Shown here in pieces: positions 1-5,350 of a DNA stretch of 5,350 nt. The notes below the pieces were generated by a model. The model was given only the letters and a program-made list of their open reading frames with translations. It was not told where the DNA came from and did not search any database. Position numbers and translations under genes: made by a program. Within the stretch, counting starts at the first letter, position 1; every line of letters begins with the position of its first letter. Origin of the DNA: Porphyromonadaceae bacterium (GTDB lineage: Bacteria; Bacteroidota; Bacteroidia; Bacteroidales; Tannerellaceae); contig DOZP01000063.1 of assembly GCA_003517945.1 (NCBI GenBank), positions 2,913 through 8,262 on the forward strand. Reading direction: 5' to 3'.

Positions 1-375
1 TCACAGACTACAAAACCTTTGGATGGTTTTGTGGAAATTGTCGGAGAGATCAAATCACGCATGAAAGACGGTATAAGGTTTCTTTATTTTGATACGATTT
101 GTCGTCAGGTGGCAAACCGGTTGCCCAAAATTAAAGATTTTGTATCAAAACATGATTGGGTTTATTTTGTTGCAGGGCAAAAGAGTTCGAATGGAAGAAT
201 GTTGTTTGAAGAATGTAAAAAATCAAATCCTAATATTCTTTTTATTTCCGAAGGTTCGGAAATAAAAGAGCCGTTGCCGTCAGGGGTTCGTACAGTAGGA
301 GTCTGTGGTGCCACTTCAACTCCCAAGTGGTTGATGGAAGAAGTCTCCGCCCGTATACGGGAGCTCAATTTATGA
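1..375 (+). CDS. ispH: 4-hydroxy-3-methylbut-2-enyl diphosphate reductase (IspH/LytB), 3' part only
   Basis: This is the C-terminal 124 residues of IspH, the iron-sulfur enzyme that reductively dehydroxylates HMBPP to IPP and DMAPP at the end of the cytoplasmic MEP isoprenoid pathway. The frame is open from base 1 and begins S-Q-T-T, the conserved IspH substrate-pocket segment, so the true start lies left of the window. The TTG at 19 is not a start. Cys34 of the fragment (codon 100-102, context D-T-I-C-R-Q) matches the third cluster cysteine of the family. The K-S-S-N motif (codons 181-192) matches the diphosphate-binding S-x-N. The G-A-T-S-T-P-K-W-L segment near 310-330 matches the C-terminal G-A-S-x-P motif. 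The reading frame is intact to TGA at 373. The next gene, pfkA, lies 114 bases downstream with its own probable promoter. Family assignment is firm. Confidence 0.95.
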   Translation, partial: SQTTKPLDGFVEIVGEIKSRMKDGIRFLYFDTICRQVANRLPKIKDFVSKHDWVYFVAGQKSSNGRMLFEECKKSNPNILFISEGSEIKEPLPSGVRTVGVCGATSTPKWLMEEVSARIRELNL

Positions 376-399
376 TGTTTCATGTATCCCGGTAATCTT

Positions 400-428
400 A
401 CCTAAAAGAAAATACATTTTCTTTTGGT
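400..428. terminator. AT-rich hairpin in the ispH-pfkA spacer, possible weak terminator
   Basis: A perfect 10-base inverted repeat, AAAAGAAAAT (404-413) and ATTTTCTTTT (416-425), is separated by two bases. Allowing one bulged T at 403, the outer A-C-C (400-402) can also pair with G-G-T (426-428). The hairpin lies 25 bases after the ispH stop, so it may end ispH transcription. The stem is almost all A-T and no separate U-tract follows, so this is weak as an intrinsic terminator. The right arm overlaps the proposed -33 box of the pfkA promoter. The symmetry is seen directly; the function is inferred. Confidence 0.35.
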
Positions 429-455
429 CATTATGTTTGATATACGCTATCTTTG
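423..455 (+). promoter_or_regulatory. Probable Bacteroides-type promoter of pfkA
   Basis: TATCTTTG at 448-455 fits the Bacteroidetes -7 consensus TAnnTTTG exactly. A TTTG at 423-426 fits the -33 element with a 21-base spacer, within the usual range. Transcription would start near 460, leaving a leader of about 30 bases. That leader is A/T-rich (TTTAAAATAAAAATTG just before the ATG) and has no Shine-Dalgarno sequence, as is normal in this phylum. Confidence 0.65.
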
Positions 456-489
456 CCGGAGTTTAGCTTCTTTAAAATAAAAATTGATT

Positions 490-1470
490 ATGTCGGAAAT
501 TAAATGTATTGGAGTTATGACCTCGGGAGGTGATGCTCCGGGAATGAATGCCGCAATTCGTGCGGTTACCCGTGCTGCAATAGCTAACAATATGATGGTG
601 AAGGGTATTTATCGTGGATATAAGGGGCTTATATCTGATGAAATTGAAGATTTTAAAACTCAAAATGTCAGTAATATCATACAGCGTGGAGGTACTATCC
701 TGAAAACAGCTCGCAGTGAAGAATTTAAGACTCCGGAAGGTATGCAGAAAGCTTATGATAATCTGATGAAGCATAAGATTGATGCTTTGGTTGTTATCGG
801 TGGTGACGGTAGTCTTACCGGAGCGCGCAGTTTTGCTCAAAAATATAATTATCCGATTGTGGGTATTCCCGGTACTATTGATAATGATTTGTACGGAACG
901 GATACGACGATAGGTTATGACACGGCATTGAATACAATCGTTGAATGTGTCGATAAGATCCGTGATACGGCTTCATCTCATGAACGCTTGTTTTTTATAG
1001 AGGTAATGGGGCGTGATGCCGGTTTTCTCGCATTGAACGGAGGGATTGCTTCCGGGGCTGAAGCGGCTATTATTCCTGAAATTTATTTGCAGAAAGACCA
1101 GTTGGCGGAAATGATTGAAAATGGTTTTCGAAAATCGAAAAACAGTAGTATTGTGCTTGTGGCGGAGAGTGAGGCGACGGGTGGCGCGATGGATGTGGCG
1201 GAGCGTGTAAAGAAGGAATATCCGCAGTTTGATGTACGTGTTTCAATATTAGGTCATCTGCAACGGGGAGGATCGCCTTCAGCACAGGATCGTGTTCTTG
1301 CTACCCGTATGGGGGTTGCTGCCATTGAAGCGCTTCTGGAAGATCAACGAAACGTAATGGTCGGAATTGTGAATGACGAAATCGTGTTGGTTCCATTCGT
1401 GAAAGCGATTAAAAATGAAAAACATGTTGATCCGACTTTACTGAATGTCCTTAAAGTTGTTTCTATGTAA
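490..1470 (+). CDS. pfkA: ATP-dependent 6-phosphofructokinase
   Basis: A complete 326-residue PfkA, close to the 320 of the E. coli enzyme, which phosphorylates fructose 6-phosphate to fructose 1,6-bisphosphate in glycolysis in the cytoplasm. Family motifs are in order: nucleotide-binding S-G-G-D-A-P-G-M-N at 12-20, G-G-D-G-S at 104-108, catalytic T-I-D-N-D at 129-133 with Asp131 as the expected base, M-G-R at 173-175, and G-H-L-Q-R-G-G at 255-261. Gly107 in G-G-D-G-S and Gly128 before T-I-D-N-D are the residues of ATP-dependent enzymes; pyrophosphate-dependent ones usually carry Asp and Lys there. Arg24 and Arg28 align with the E. coli effector-site arginines (21 and 25), so allosteric control is plausible but unproven. 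I chose ATG 490 over the in-frame TTG 484 because M-S-E-I-K gives a normal N-terminus. The gene is monocistronic by layout: own promoter upstream, hairpin terminator directly after TAA. Confidence 0.97.
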   Translation: MSEIKCIGVMTSGGDAPGMNAAIRAVTRAAIANNMMVKGIYRGYKGLISDEIEDFKTQNVSNIIQRGGTILKTARSEEFKTPEGMQKAYDNLMKHKIDALVVIGGDGSLTGARSFAQKYNYPIVGIPGTIDNDLYGTDTTIGYDTALNTIVECVDKIRDTASSHERLFFIEVMGRDAGFLALNGGIASGAEAAIIPEIYLQKDQLAEMIENGFRKSKNSSIVLVAESEATGGAMDVAERVKKEYPQFDVRVSILGHLQRGGSPSAQDRVLATRMGVAAIEALLEDQRNVMVGIVNDEIVLVPFVKAIKNEKHVDPTLLNVLKVVSM

Positions 1471-1476
1471 AAAAAT

Positions 1477-1506
1477 AAAGCGGTTTTCAAACCGCTTTTA
1501 TTTTTT
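1477..1506. terminator. Bidirectional intrinsic terminator between convergent pfkA and meaB
   Basis: AAAGCGGTTT (1477-1486) and AAACCGCTTT (1489-1498) form a 10-base stem around T-C (in practice a shorter stem with a four-base loop). On the plus strand it is followed by T-A-TTTTTT, ending pfkA six bases after its stop codon. On the minus strand it is followed by A and a run of T, ending meaB. The right arm's last base is part of the meaB stop codon (1498-1500), so one hairpin serves both genes. Confidence 0.9.
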
Positions 1507-2577
1507 AAATAAATCAATCATTTGTTTTGCTGCGATAAATGAACTGATCTCATTATTTAAGACTTTTTGTTCCATGGACGGGAGTGTCTTTTTTATTTCA
1601 GGGTTGTTGTAAAATGAATTCCGGAGCATTTCATTGACACTTTCGTACATCCAGTATTTAGCCTGTTCATTACGCTTTTTATCAAAATATCCGTTGTTCC
1701 GGGTAAATAATATATATTCGTTTATCATCTCCCATACTTCTTGAATTCCTGTTGCGTAATATCCGGAATAAGTCAGTACTTTGGGAATCCAACCTGATTC
1801 TGTGGGAGGGAAAAGGTGCAATGCGTTCCGGAAACTACCGGCCGCCATTCTGGCGCGTTCCAGATTATCTCCGTCGGCTTTATTGATTACAATGCCATCG
1901 GCCATTTCCATAATACCCCGTTTGATGCCCTGAAGTTCATCACCTGTTCCTGCAAGTTGGATCAGCAAAAAGAAATCGACCATTGAGTGAACGGCCGTCT
2001 CGCTTTGTCCGACGCCAACCGTTTCAACAAAAACCGTATCGAAACCGGCCGCCTCGCATAATATAATCGTTTCACGTGTTTTCCGGGCTACTCCTCCCAG
2101 TGAGCCGGCTGTAGGGGAGGGGCGTATGAACGCGTTTTTTTCTCTTGAAAGCGCCTCCATACGTGTTTTATCTCCTAAAATACTACCTTTGGAGCGTTCG
2201 CTGCTCGGATCTATGGCCAGAACCGCCAGTTTATGTCCCTGCCTGATGATATGCATTCCGAATGAGTCAATTGATGTGCTTTTGCCGGCGCCGGGCACGC
2301 CCGTAAATCCGATACGAACGGATTTACCGGTATGGGGCAGGCATTTTTCAATGATCTCCTGGGCTAATTGCTGATGTTCCTGCTTCGAGCTTTCAATAAG
2401 TGTAACAGCCTGGCTTAATATTGTAATGTTTTCTTTTAAAATACCTTCAATAAATTCCGTTATCGAAAGTTTTTTTTGTTTTGGAATACGTTTAAAATAA
2501 GGGTTTACCGTAGGCGCATAAACACCTTTGTTTACTTTTAATCCCTTATATATGGCATCATTCTCAGGATGTTCCAT
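1498..2577 (-). CDS. meaB: MeaB/ArgK-type GTPase, methylmalonyl-CoA mutase-associated chaperone
   Basis: A 359-residue G3E-family P-loop GTPase. In this family (bacterial MeaB, human MMAA) the protein binds adenosylcobalamin-dependent methylmalonyl-CoA mutase in the cytoplasm, gates cofactor loading and protects it from inactivation. The older name, LAO/AO transport ATPase ArgK, is considered a misannotation. Visible motifs: Walker A G-V-P-G-A-G-K-S-T at 93-101, A-I-D-P-S-S at 121-126, the Walker B/switch segment E-T-V-G-V-G-Q-S-E at 185-193, and the guanine-specificity motif N-K-A-D at 232-235. About 90 residues precede the P-loop, as usual, and the C-terminal part is the dimerisation region. 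ATG 2577 lies eight bases after the stop of the upstream DUF1573 gene, so the two are almost certainly co-transcribed. No mutase subunit gene is visible, so the partner must be encoded elsewhere. A neighbouring job shared with the DUF1573 genes is not evident. Confidence 0.93.
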   Translation of the reverse strand: MEHPENDAIYKGLKVNKGVYAPTVNPYFKRIPKQKKLSITEFIEGILKENITILSQAVTLIESSKQEHQQLAQEIIEKCLPHTGKSVRIGFTGVPGAGKSTSIDSFGMHIIRQGHKLAVLAIDPSSERSKGSILGDKTRMEALSREKNAFIRPSPTAGSLGGVARKTRETIILCEAAGFDTVFVETVGVGQSETAVHSMVDFFLLIQLAGTGDELQGIKRGIMEMADGIVINKADGDNLERARMAAGSFRNALHLFPPTESGWIPKVLTYSGYYATGIQEVWEMINEYILFTRNNGYFDKKRNEQAKYWMYESVNEMLRNSFYNNPEIKKTLPSMEQKVLNNEISSFIAAKQMIDLFKK

Positions 2578-2585
2578 ACATCTTT

Positions 2586-4058
2586 TTATTTAGCTTTTTG
2601 TGCGGATACTTTAATCTTGCGCGTCGGACCGGTTGGGTCGGAGCAAATGACATAGATATCCGTATCAATGGCCGAATCAAGTTCTTTCGCTTTCACCGTT
2701 GCCTTGACCGTCAGGGATTCGCCGGCTTTTATCATTTTACCGGAAAGTTCCGGCAGATGGACGCGGTTGTCATCACTTGTTACACTGTGGAGCGTTAAAT
2801 CGGATTTCCCCGTATTTGTTAGAATGAATTCTTTACTTACCAACCCGCCGAATCCTAAAAATCCTCCTTTTATGTTATCAAATAACAATTGGGTGTTTTT
2901 TATAGTAAGACGCGGGCCGTTTACGCTTTGCAGCGGGGATATTTTATTAAAGTCATCCGTATAGTTCACCGTAGCGGTGATGTTTTTACTTCCGAGTACC
3001 CGGCCTTCTTTGTTTTTGATTGTCCATTTGAATGAGTCTTTGATACGGCCTCTTTTTTCCGAAGTTTTTGTTCCGTCTATAATGACTGAGATTTCTCCCG
3101 GCCAATCCGCTTTCAGGGAGTCCGGAGCGTTTACCGTCACATATTCCGGAATGTTTTCCCAAGAAAGGTAGGCTGTTTCGTTATTGTAGTTTTTGATATA
3201 TACGAGTTCCTTGTTACCCCTCATAGGATAATAGGTGCTATATATCAAATCTGTTTTTTCTATACCGATACCGCCTATCGTATCGGTGTAGGTAGCAATC
3301 GGATCACTTGGTTTTTCCACGACAACACCTGTAATCGTCAGTTTGTGGCGTTTGTAACCGTTTCCTTCATTTGTATATACGGTTGCATTTTTATTGAAAT
3401 TGCCAATGCGTCCTTTCGGGCTAAAAGTAAGGGTGATAAAGCCTTCTCCTCCCGGTTCAACGGGTGTTTGTGTCCATTCCGGTCTGGTACATCCGCAGGA
3501 TGCCTGTACACGTGTGATGGTTAATGGCGCATCTCCCGTATTTTTAAAGTAGAAAATATGATCGGCGTAGCCGTCATTTTCGCCTATCGTGCCGAAATTG
3601 TACGAGGTTTCGACCGGACTGAAAACCGGTTCTTTGGGTTTATCTCCTTCTTTAGCTTTCTGAACGTTTCCCTTGATGGTAAGATGAACAGGGTTTGCGT
3701 TTTCACAATATACGGATATATCTTTCGAAAAAGGTCCGGGCCGTCCTTTGGGGTTATAAGCTACCGTTATTTCTCCTGTTTTACCGGATGTTATCGGATT
3801 TTTCGACCAGTTTGGCGTTGTGCATCCGCAGGATGCGGTAACCTGTTTTATGACAAGTGGATTGGGACCTGTGTTTTTAATGATGAAAGTATGGTTGGCA
3901 AGTCCGCCGTCTTCCGGAATGTTTCCGTAATCAAAGATCTTATTGTCAAGTGTAAAAGAGGCTTTTGGATGCATGCCCTCCGGGTTTTGGGCGGAAACCA
4001 TGCAACTCATAACAAAGAAAATTAGAAGTATTTTCAGATTGTTCTTCACCTTGTTCAT
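2586..4058 (-). CDS. Secreted protein with two DUF1573 modules and two degenerate Ig-like modules
   Basis: A 490-residue exported protein of unknown function. Residues 1-23 form a signal peptide: Lys-rich start, hydrophobic I-L-L-I-F-F-V-M, then V-S-A before Gln24. V-M-S-C at 16-19 is a possible lipobox, so lipidation at Cys19 is an alternative to signal peptidase I cleavage. Two DUF1573 modules follow, at about 40-132 and 150-246. Each has a Y/F-G-x-I start, a K-N-T-G strand, the motif A-S-C-G-C-T (75-80 and 186-191) with P-x-W, and a P-K-G-R-x-G-x-F segment. DUF1573 is an Ig-like beta-sandwich related to ASH/Hydin domains. Residues 255-367 and 383-487 look like two further beta-sandwich units; the last contains L-T-N-T-G (413-417) but has lost the C-G-C. 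The likely location is the periplasm or outer membrane. The gene sits 16 bases after the one-module paralogue and 8 bases before meaB. Domain calls are firm; role unknown. Confidence 0.88.
   Translation of the reverse strand: MNKVKNNLKILLIFFVMSCMVSAQNPEGMHPKASFTLDNKIFDYGNIPEDGGLANHTFIIKNTGPNPLVIKQVTASCGCTTPNWSKNPITSGKTGEITVAYNPKGRPGPFSKDISVYCENANPVHLTIKGNVQKAKEGDKPKEPVFSPVETSYNFGTIGENDGYADHIFYFKNTGDAPLTITRVQASCGCTRPEWTQTPVEPGGEGFITLTFSPKGRIGNFNKNATVYTNEGNGYKRHKLTITGVVVEKPSDPIATYTDTIGGIGIEKTDLIYSTYYPMRGNKELVYIKNYNNETAYLSWENIPEYVTVNAPDSLKADWPGEISVIIDGTKTSEKRGRIKDSFKWTIKNKEGRVLGSKNITATVNYTDDFNKISPLQSVNGPRLTIKNTQLLFDNIKGGFLGFGGLVSKEFILTNTGKSDLTLHSVTSDDNRVHLPELSGKMIKAGESLTVKATVKAKELDSAIDTDIYVICSDPTGPTRKIKVSAQKAK
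3485..3503 (-). repeat. C-G-C motif repeat copy in module 2 of the 490-residue protein
   Basis: These 19 bases, TGGTACATCCGCAGGATGC on the plus strand, are identical to 4242-4260. They encode A-S-C-G-C-T plus one base. The core CATCCGCAGGATGC is also found at 3823-3836. CATCC and GGATG form short inverted arms around GCA. Probably duplicated coding sequence under strong protein constraint, not a separate element. Confidence 0.6.
3823..3836 (-). repeat. C-G-C motif repeat copy in module 1 of the 490-residue protein
   Basis: CATCCGCAGGATGC is identical to the cores at 3490-3503 and 4247-4260. With the G at 3822 the inverted arms here are six bases, GCATCC and GGATGC, around GCA. It encodes A-S-C-G-C of the first DUF1573 module. 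Confidence 0.6.
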
Positions 4059-4074
4059 TTTATTTTTGCCGTTA

Positions 4075-4461
4075 TTATTGGACGACTTTTCCTTTGATTG
4101 TTAATATATAGCTTCCGACTTTTCCGTTACTATATACGGAAACCGGTTTAGTAAAAGCTCCCGGACGGTTTGTCGGGTCGAATGTTACTTTTATCTCCCC
4201 TGTTTGGCCGGATGCGATGGGCGCTTTGGTCCAATCAGGTGTGGTACATCCGCAGGATGCTACTACTTTGGTTATAACCAATGGGTTTTCCCCGTCGTTT
4301 TTTATTTTAAAAGTATGGGTTACCGGGCCGTCTTTTTCATTTATATCTCCAAAATCATACACCGCACTGTCTACTACTGCAATAGAAGCTTCTTTTTGTT
4401 GCGCTGATACTATATTTGTCATCAGCAAAATTAATCCGAATACAAACAGAATACGTTTCAT
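4075..4461 (-). CDS. Secreted single-domain DUF1573 protein
   Basis: A 128-residue exported protein of unknown function, consisting of a signal peptide and one DUF1573 module. Residues 1-20 (K-R start, hydrophobic I-L-F-V-F-G-L-I-L-L-M, then V-S-A before Gln21) are a clear signal peptidase I signal. The module covers about 34-127: Y-D-F-G-D-I at 35-40, K-I-K-N-D-G at 52-57, A-S-C-G-C-T-T-P-D-W at 68-77, R-P-G-A-F at 99-103 and L-T-I-K-G at 120-124. By hand alignment it matches module 1 of the downstream protein at about 46 of 77 ungapped positions (residues 34-110), so the two genes are paralogues. The two cysteines of C-G-C are its only cysteines in the mature part, which suggests a vicinal disulfide or metal site, unproven. 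It is first gene of the trio with the 490-residue protein and meaB. The promoter lies about 30 bases upstream, and the A/T-rich leader has no Shine-Dalgarno. Confidence 0.9.
   Translation of the reverse strand: MKRILFVFGLILLMTNIVSAQQKEASIAVVDSAVYDFGDINEKDGPVTHTFKIKNDGENPLVITKVVASCGCTTPDWTKAPIASGQTGEIKVTFDPTNRPGAFTKPVSVYSNGKVGSYILTIKGKVVQ
4242..4260 (-). repeat. C-G-C motif repeat copy in the single-module DUF1573 gene
   Basis: The same 19 bases as at 3485-3503, TGGTACATCCGCAGGATGC, encoding A-S-C-G-C-T plus one base. All three modules use identical codons for A-S-C-G and share the TG of the second Cys codon. Confidence 0.6.
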
Positions 4462-4489
4462 TTTTTTTATTTTTTAGTTAATTATGATG

Positions 4490-4497
4490 CAAAGGTA
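4490..4497 (-). promoter_or_regulatory. Probable -7 element for the DUF1573-DUF1573-meaB unit
   Basis: Read on the minus strand, these bases are TACCTTTG, an exact match to the Bacteroidetes -7 consensus TAnnTTTG. It lies in the 70-base gap between folA and the first DUF1573 gene. Transcription would start near 4484 and leave a leader of about 23 bases. I cannot find a TTTG -33 box at the expected distance (around 4517-4522), so the promoter is less certain than that of pfkA. No convincing terminator for folA is visible in the gap, so read-through from thyA-folA is possible. Confidence 0.5.
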
Positions 4498-4531
4498 ATG
4501 TTATTTATCATACATTGTATCGCATGAGTGT

Positions 4532-5023
4532 TTATTTTTTCTTAATATATGTTTGGAAAGTATACGGATACAAGTGTTTTTCGTCATTCGGGAAACTTTC
4601 CTGTTCTGTCATAATCCATTCGTTTTTATTTATTTCCGGGAAAAATGTATTTGCGTTTTCAAATGAATGGCGGACGAGTGTGATGTATAGTTTATCGGCA
4701 AGGTTTATGACCTGATCGTATATACTGGCTCCTCCGATAACGAAGATTTCTTCCTGCGTATTGTATTTTTTTATTGCATCTTGTAAATTGTCGAACAGGA
4801 TACAGTTTTCAAATGTAACCGTATTGTTCCGGGTGACAACAATATTCGTACGATTCGGCAACGCCCCGTTAGGGAGTGATTCGAATGTTTTCCTTCCCAT
4901 AATAACCGTATGGCCGGTCGTTAATTCCCTGAATCGTTTCATGTCGTTCGGTAGTTTCCAGGGAAGATCATTATTTATGCCGATGGCCCTGTTTTCTGCG
5001 ATAGCTGCGATAATGGAAATCAT
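4532..5023 (-). CDS. folA: Dihydrofolate reductase
   Basis: A complete 163-residue chromosomal-type DHFR (E. coli enzyme: 159), which reduces dihydrofolate to tetrahydrofolate with NADPH in the cytoplasm and is the trimethoprim target. The N-terminus M-I-S-I-I-A-A-I-A and G-I-N-N-D-L-P-W at 15-22 are typical. Asp27 falls exactly at the position of the E. coli proton-donor Asp27 in L-P-N-D-M-K-R-F. M-G-R-K-T-F-E-S-L-P at 42-51 binds NADPH, Arg58 matches the folate-binding arginine (E. coli Arg57), and I-G-G-A-S-I-Y at 96-102 is the second conserved glycine motif. Position 28 is Met where E. coli has Leu; this is a normal family variation and not in itself evidence of drug resistance. The start lies 26 bases after the thyA stop, in an A-rich leader without Shine-Dalgarno. 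The thyA-folA order is the common one and is metabolically coherent, since ThyA produces the dihydrofolate that FolA recycles. Confidence 0.96.
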   Translation of the reverse strand: MISIIAAIAENRAIGINNDLPWKLPNDMKRFRELTTGHTVIMGRKTFESLPNGALPNRTNIVVTRNNTVTFENCILFDNLQDAIKKYNTQEEIFVIGGASIYDQVINLADKLYITLVRHSFENANTFFPEINKNEWIMTEQESFPNDEKHLYPYTFQTYIKKK

Positions 5024-5049
5024 TTTGATTTTGTCTTTTTATTTTTATA

Positions 5050-5350
5050 CTATACCGAGACGGTTCCTTTTATATGCGGATGGGGATCGTAATTAATAAG
5101 ATCAAAGTCTTCATATCTGAAACCGAAGATGTCTTTTACCTCCGGATTGATCAACATCATCGGCAGGGGACGGGGGGGGCGCGATAATTGTAATTTTATT
5201 TGTTCCAAATGGTTGGTATAGATATGGGCATCTCCTAAGGTATGAACGAAATCGCCTGTTTCCAGACCTGTTACCTGGGCCATCATCTGTAGCAATAATG
5301 CGTATGAAGCGATGTTGAAGGGTACGCCGAGGAAAATATCCGCACTTCGC
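5050..5350 (-). CDS. thyA: Thymidylate synthase, C-terminal part only
   Basis: The last 99 to 100 codons of ThyA, which methylates dUMP to dTMP using methylene-tetrahydrofolate. The full enzyme is about 264 residues, so the start and the catalytic cysteine segment lie beyond the right edge. The visible part opens [19 protein letters not shown], the conserved dUMP-binding stretch containing R-S-x-D and P-F-N. It continues with G-D-A-H-I-Y-T-N-H, the L-S-R-x-P-R-P-L-P segment, F-R-Y-E-D-F and the final Y-D-P-H-P-H-I-K-G. The frame is open to the right edge and ends in TAG. The TTG codon at 5295 is internal, not a start. A run of eight C on the coding strand lies inside S-R-P-P-R. folA follows 26 bases later. 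Confidence 0.96.
   Translation of the reverse strand, partial: RSADIFLGVPFNIASYALLLQMMAQVTGLETGDFVHTLGDAHIYTNHLEQIKLQLSRPPRPLPMMLINPEVKDIFGFRYEDFDLINYDPHPHIKGTVSV
5172..5179 (-). repeat. Homopolymer of eight C (coding strand) inside thyA
   Basis: The plus strand has eight consecutive G; the coding strand reads CGC-CCC-CCC-CGT for Arg-Pro-Pro-Arg. It is the longest G/C homopolymer I see in this A/T-leaning window. A slip of one base would replace roughly the last 40 residues, including the Y-D-P-H-P tail. It is in frame as given. Confidence 0.8.

Noticed and set aside
484..489. TTG start for pfkA two codons upstream
   Set aside because: ATG at 490 gives the standard PfkA N-terminus and a stronger start codon.
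472..840. Open frame of 122 codons on the minus strand
   Set aside because: Antisense to the N-terminal half of pfkA; composition is that of a shadow frame, with no recognisable motif.
3558..4025. Open frame of 155 codons on the plus strand
   Set aside because: Lies antisense inside the 490-residue DUF1573 gene, whose motifs and signal peptide are clear. The translation is not like a known family and has no promoter or leader of its own.
4121..4142. Inverted repeat TTTCCGT / ACGGAAA with an eight-base loop
   Set aside because: Inside the DUF1573 coding region, seven-base arms, no T-run after it on either strand; consistent with chance.
4511..4520. Small symmetric element ATAC-ATT-GTAT after folA
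   Set aside because: Four-base arms and no U-tract; too weak to call a terminator or operator.
4761..5096. Open frame of 111 codons on the plus strand
   Set aside because: Antisense to folA and the folA-thyA junction; folA has all family motifs, so this is a shadow.
1..5350. Defence system, mobile element, CRISPR array or riboswitch
   Set aside because: No effector, transposase, regular repeats or conserved RNA structure seen on either strand; the genes are core metabolism plus DUF1573 proteins.

Overview
The window looks like ordinary core chromosome of a Bacteroidetes bacterium, most likely order Bacteroidales (Bacteroides, Parabacteroides, Barnesiella or relatives; genus not resolved). 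The reasons are moderate-to-low G+C, A-rich leaders without Shine-Dalgarno sequences, promoter elements of the Bacteroides type (TAnnTTTG), tandem DUF1573 secreted proteins, and a MeaB GTPase of the kind used with methylmalonyl-CoA mutase in propionate-forming anaerobes. I see no transposase, integrase, CRISPR array, tRNA, rRNA or phage gene.

Layout. Plus strand, left part: the 3' end of ispH (last step of the MEP isoprenoid pathway, cut by the left edge), a 114-base spacer carrying an AT-rich hairpin and a good Bacteroides-type promoter, then a complete ATP-dependent pfkA (glycolysis). pfkA converges on a minus-strand block, and a compact bidirectional terminator at about 1477-1506 sits at the meeting point, overlapping the stop codon of the opposing gene. 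Minus strand, read right to left: thyA (cut by the right edge), folA, a 70-base spacer with a TACCTTTG promoter element, a 128-residue secreted DUF1573 protein, a 490-residue secreted protein with two DUF1573 modules plus two degenerate Ig-like modules, and meaB. Gaps are 26, 70, 16 and 8 bases, so thyA-folA and the DUF1573-DUF1573-meaB trio look like two adjacent transcription units, possibly with read-through.

How they work together. ThyA makes dTMP and oxidises methylene-THF to dihydrofolate, and FolA regenerates THF, so this pair is a functional unit. The two DUF1573 proteins share a secretion signal and a highly conserved S-C-G-C-T motif and are clear paralogues. Their function is unknown, as is the reason they are co-directional with the cytoplasmic GTPase MeaB. 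PfkA, IspH and MeaB are independent housekeeping functions.

The nearest thing to an undescribed system is the DUF1573 pair with meaB. The rest is conventional, and I do not see convincing evidence of a new defence, mobile or RNA system.
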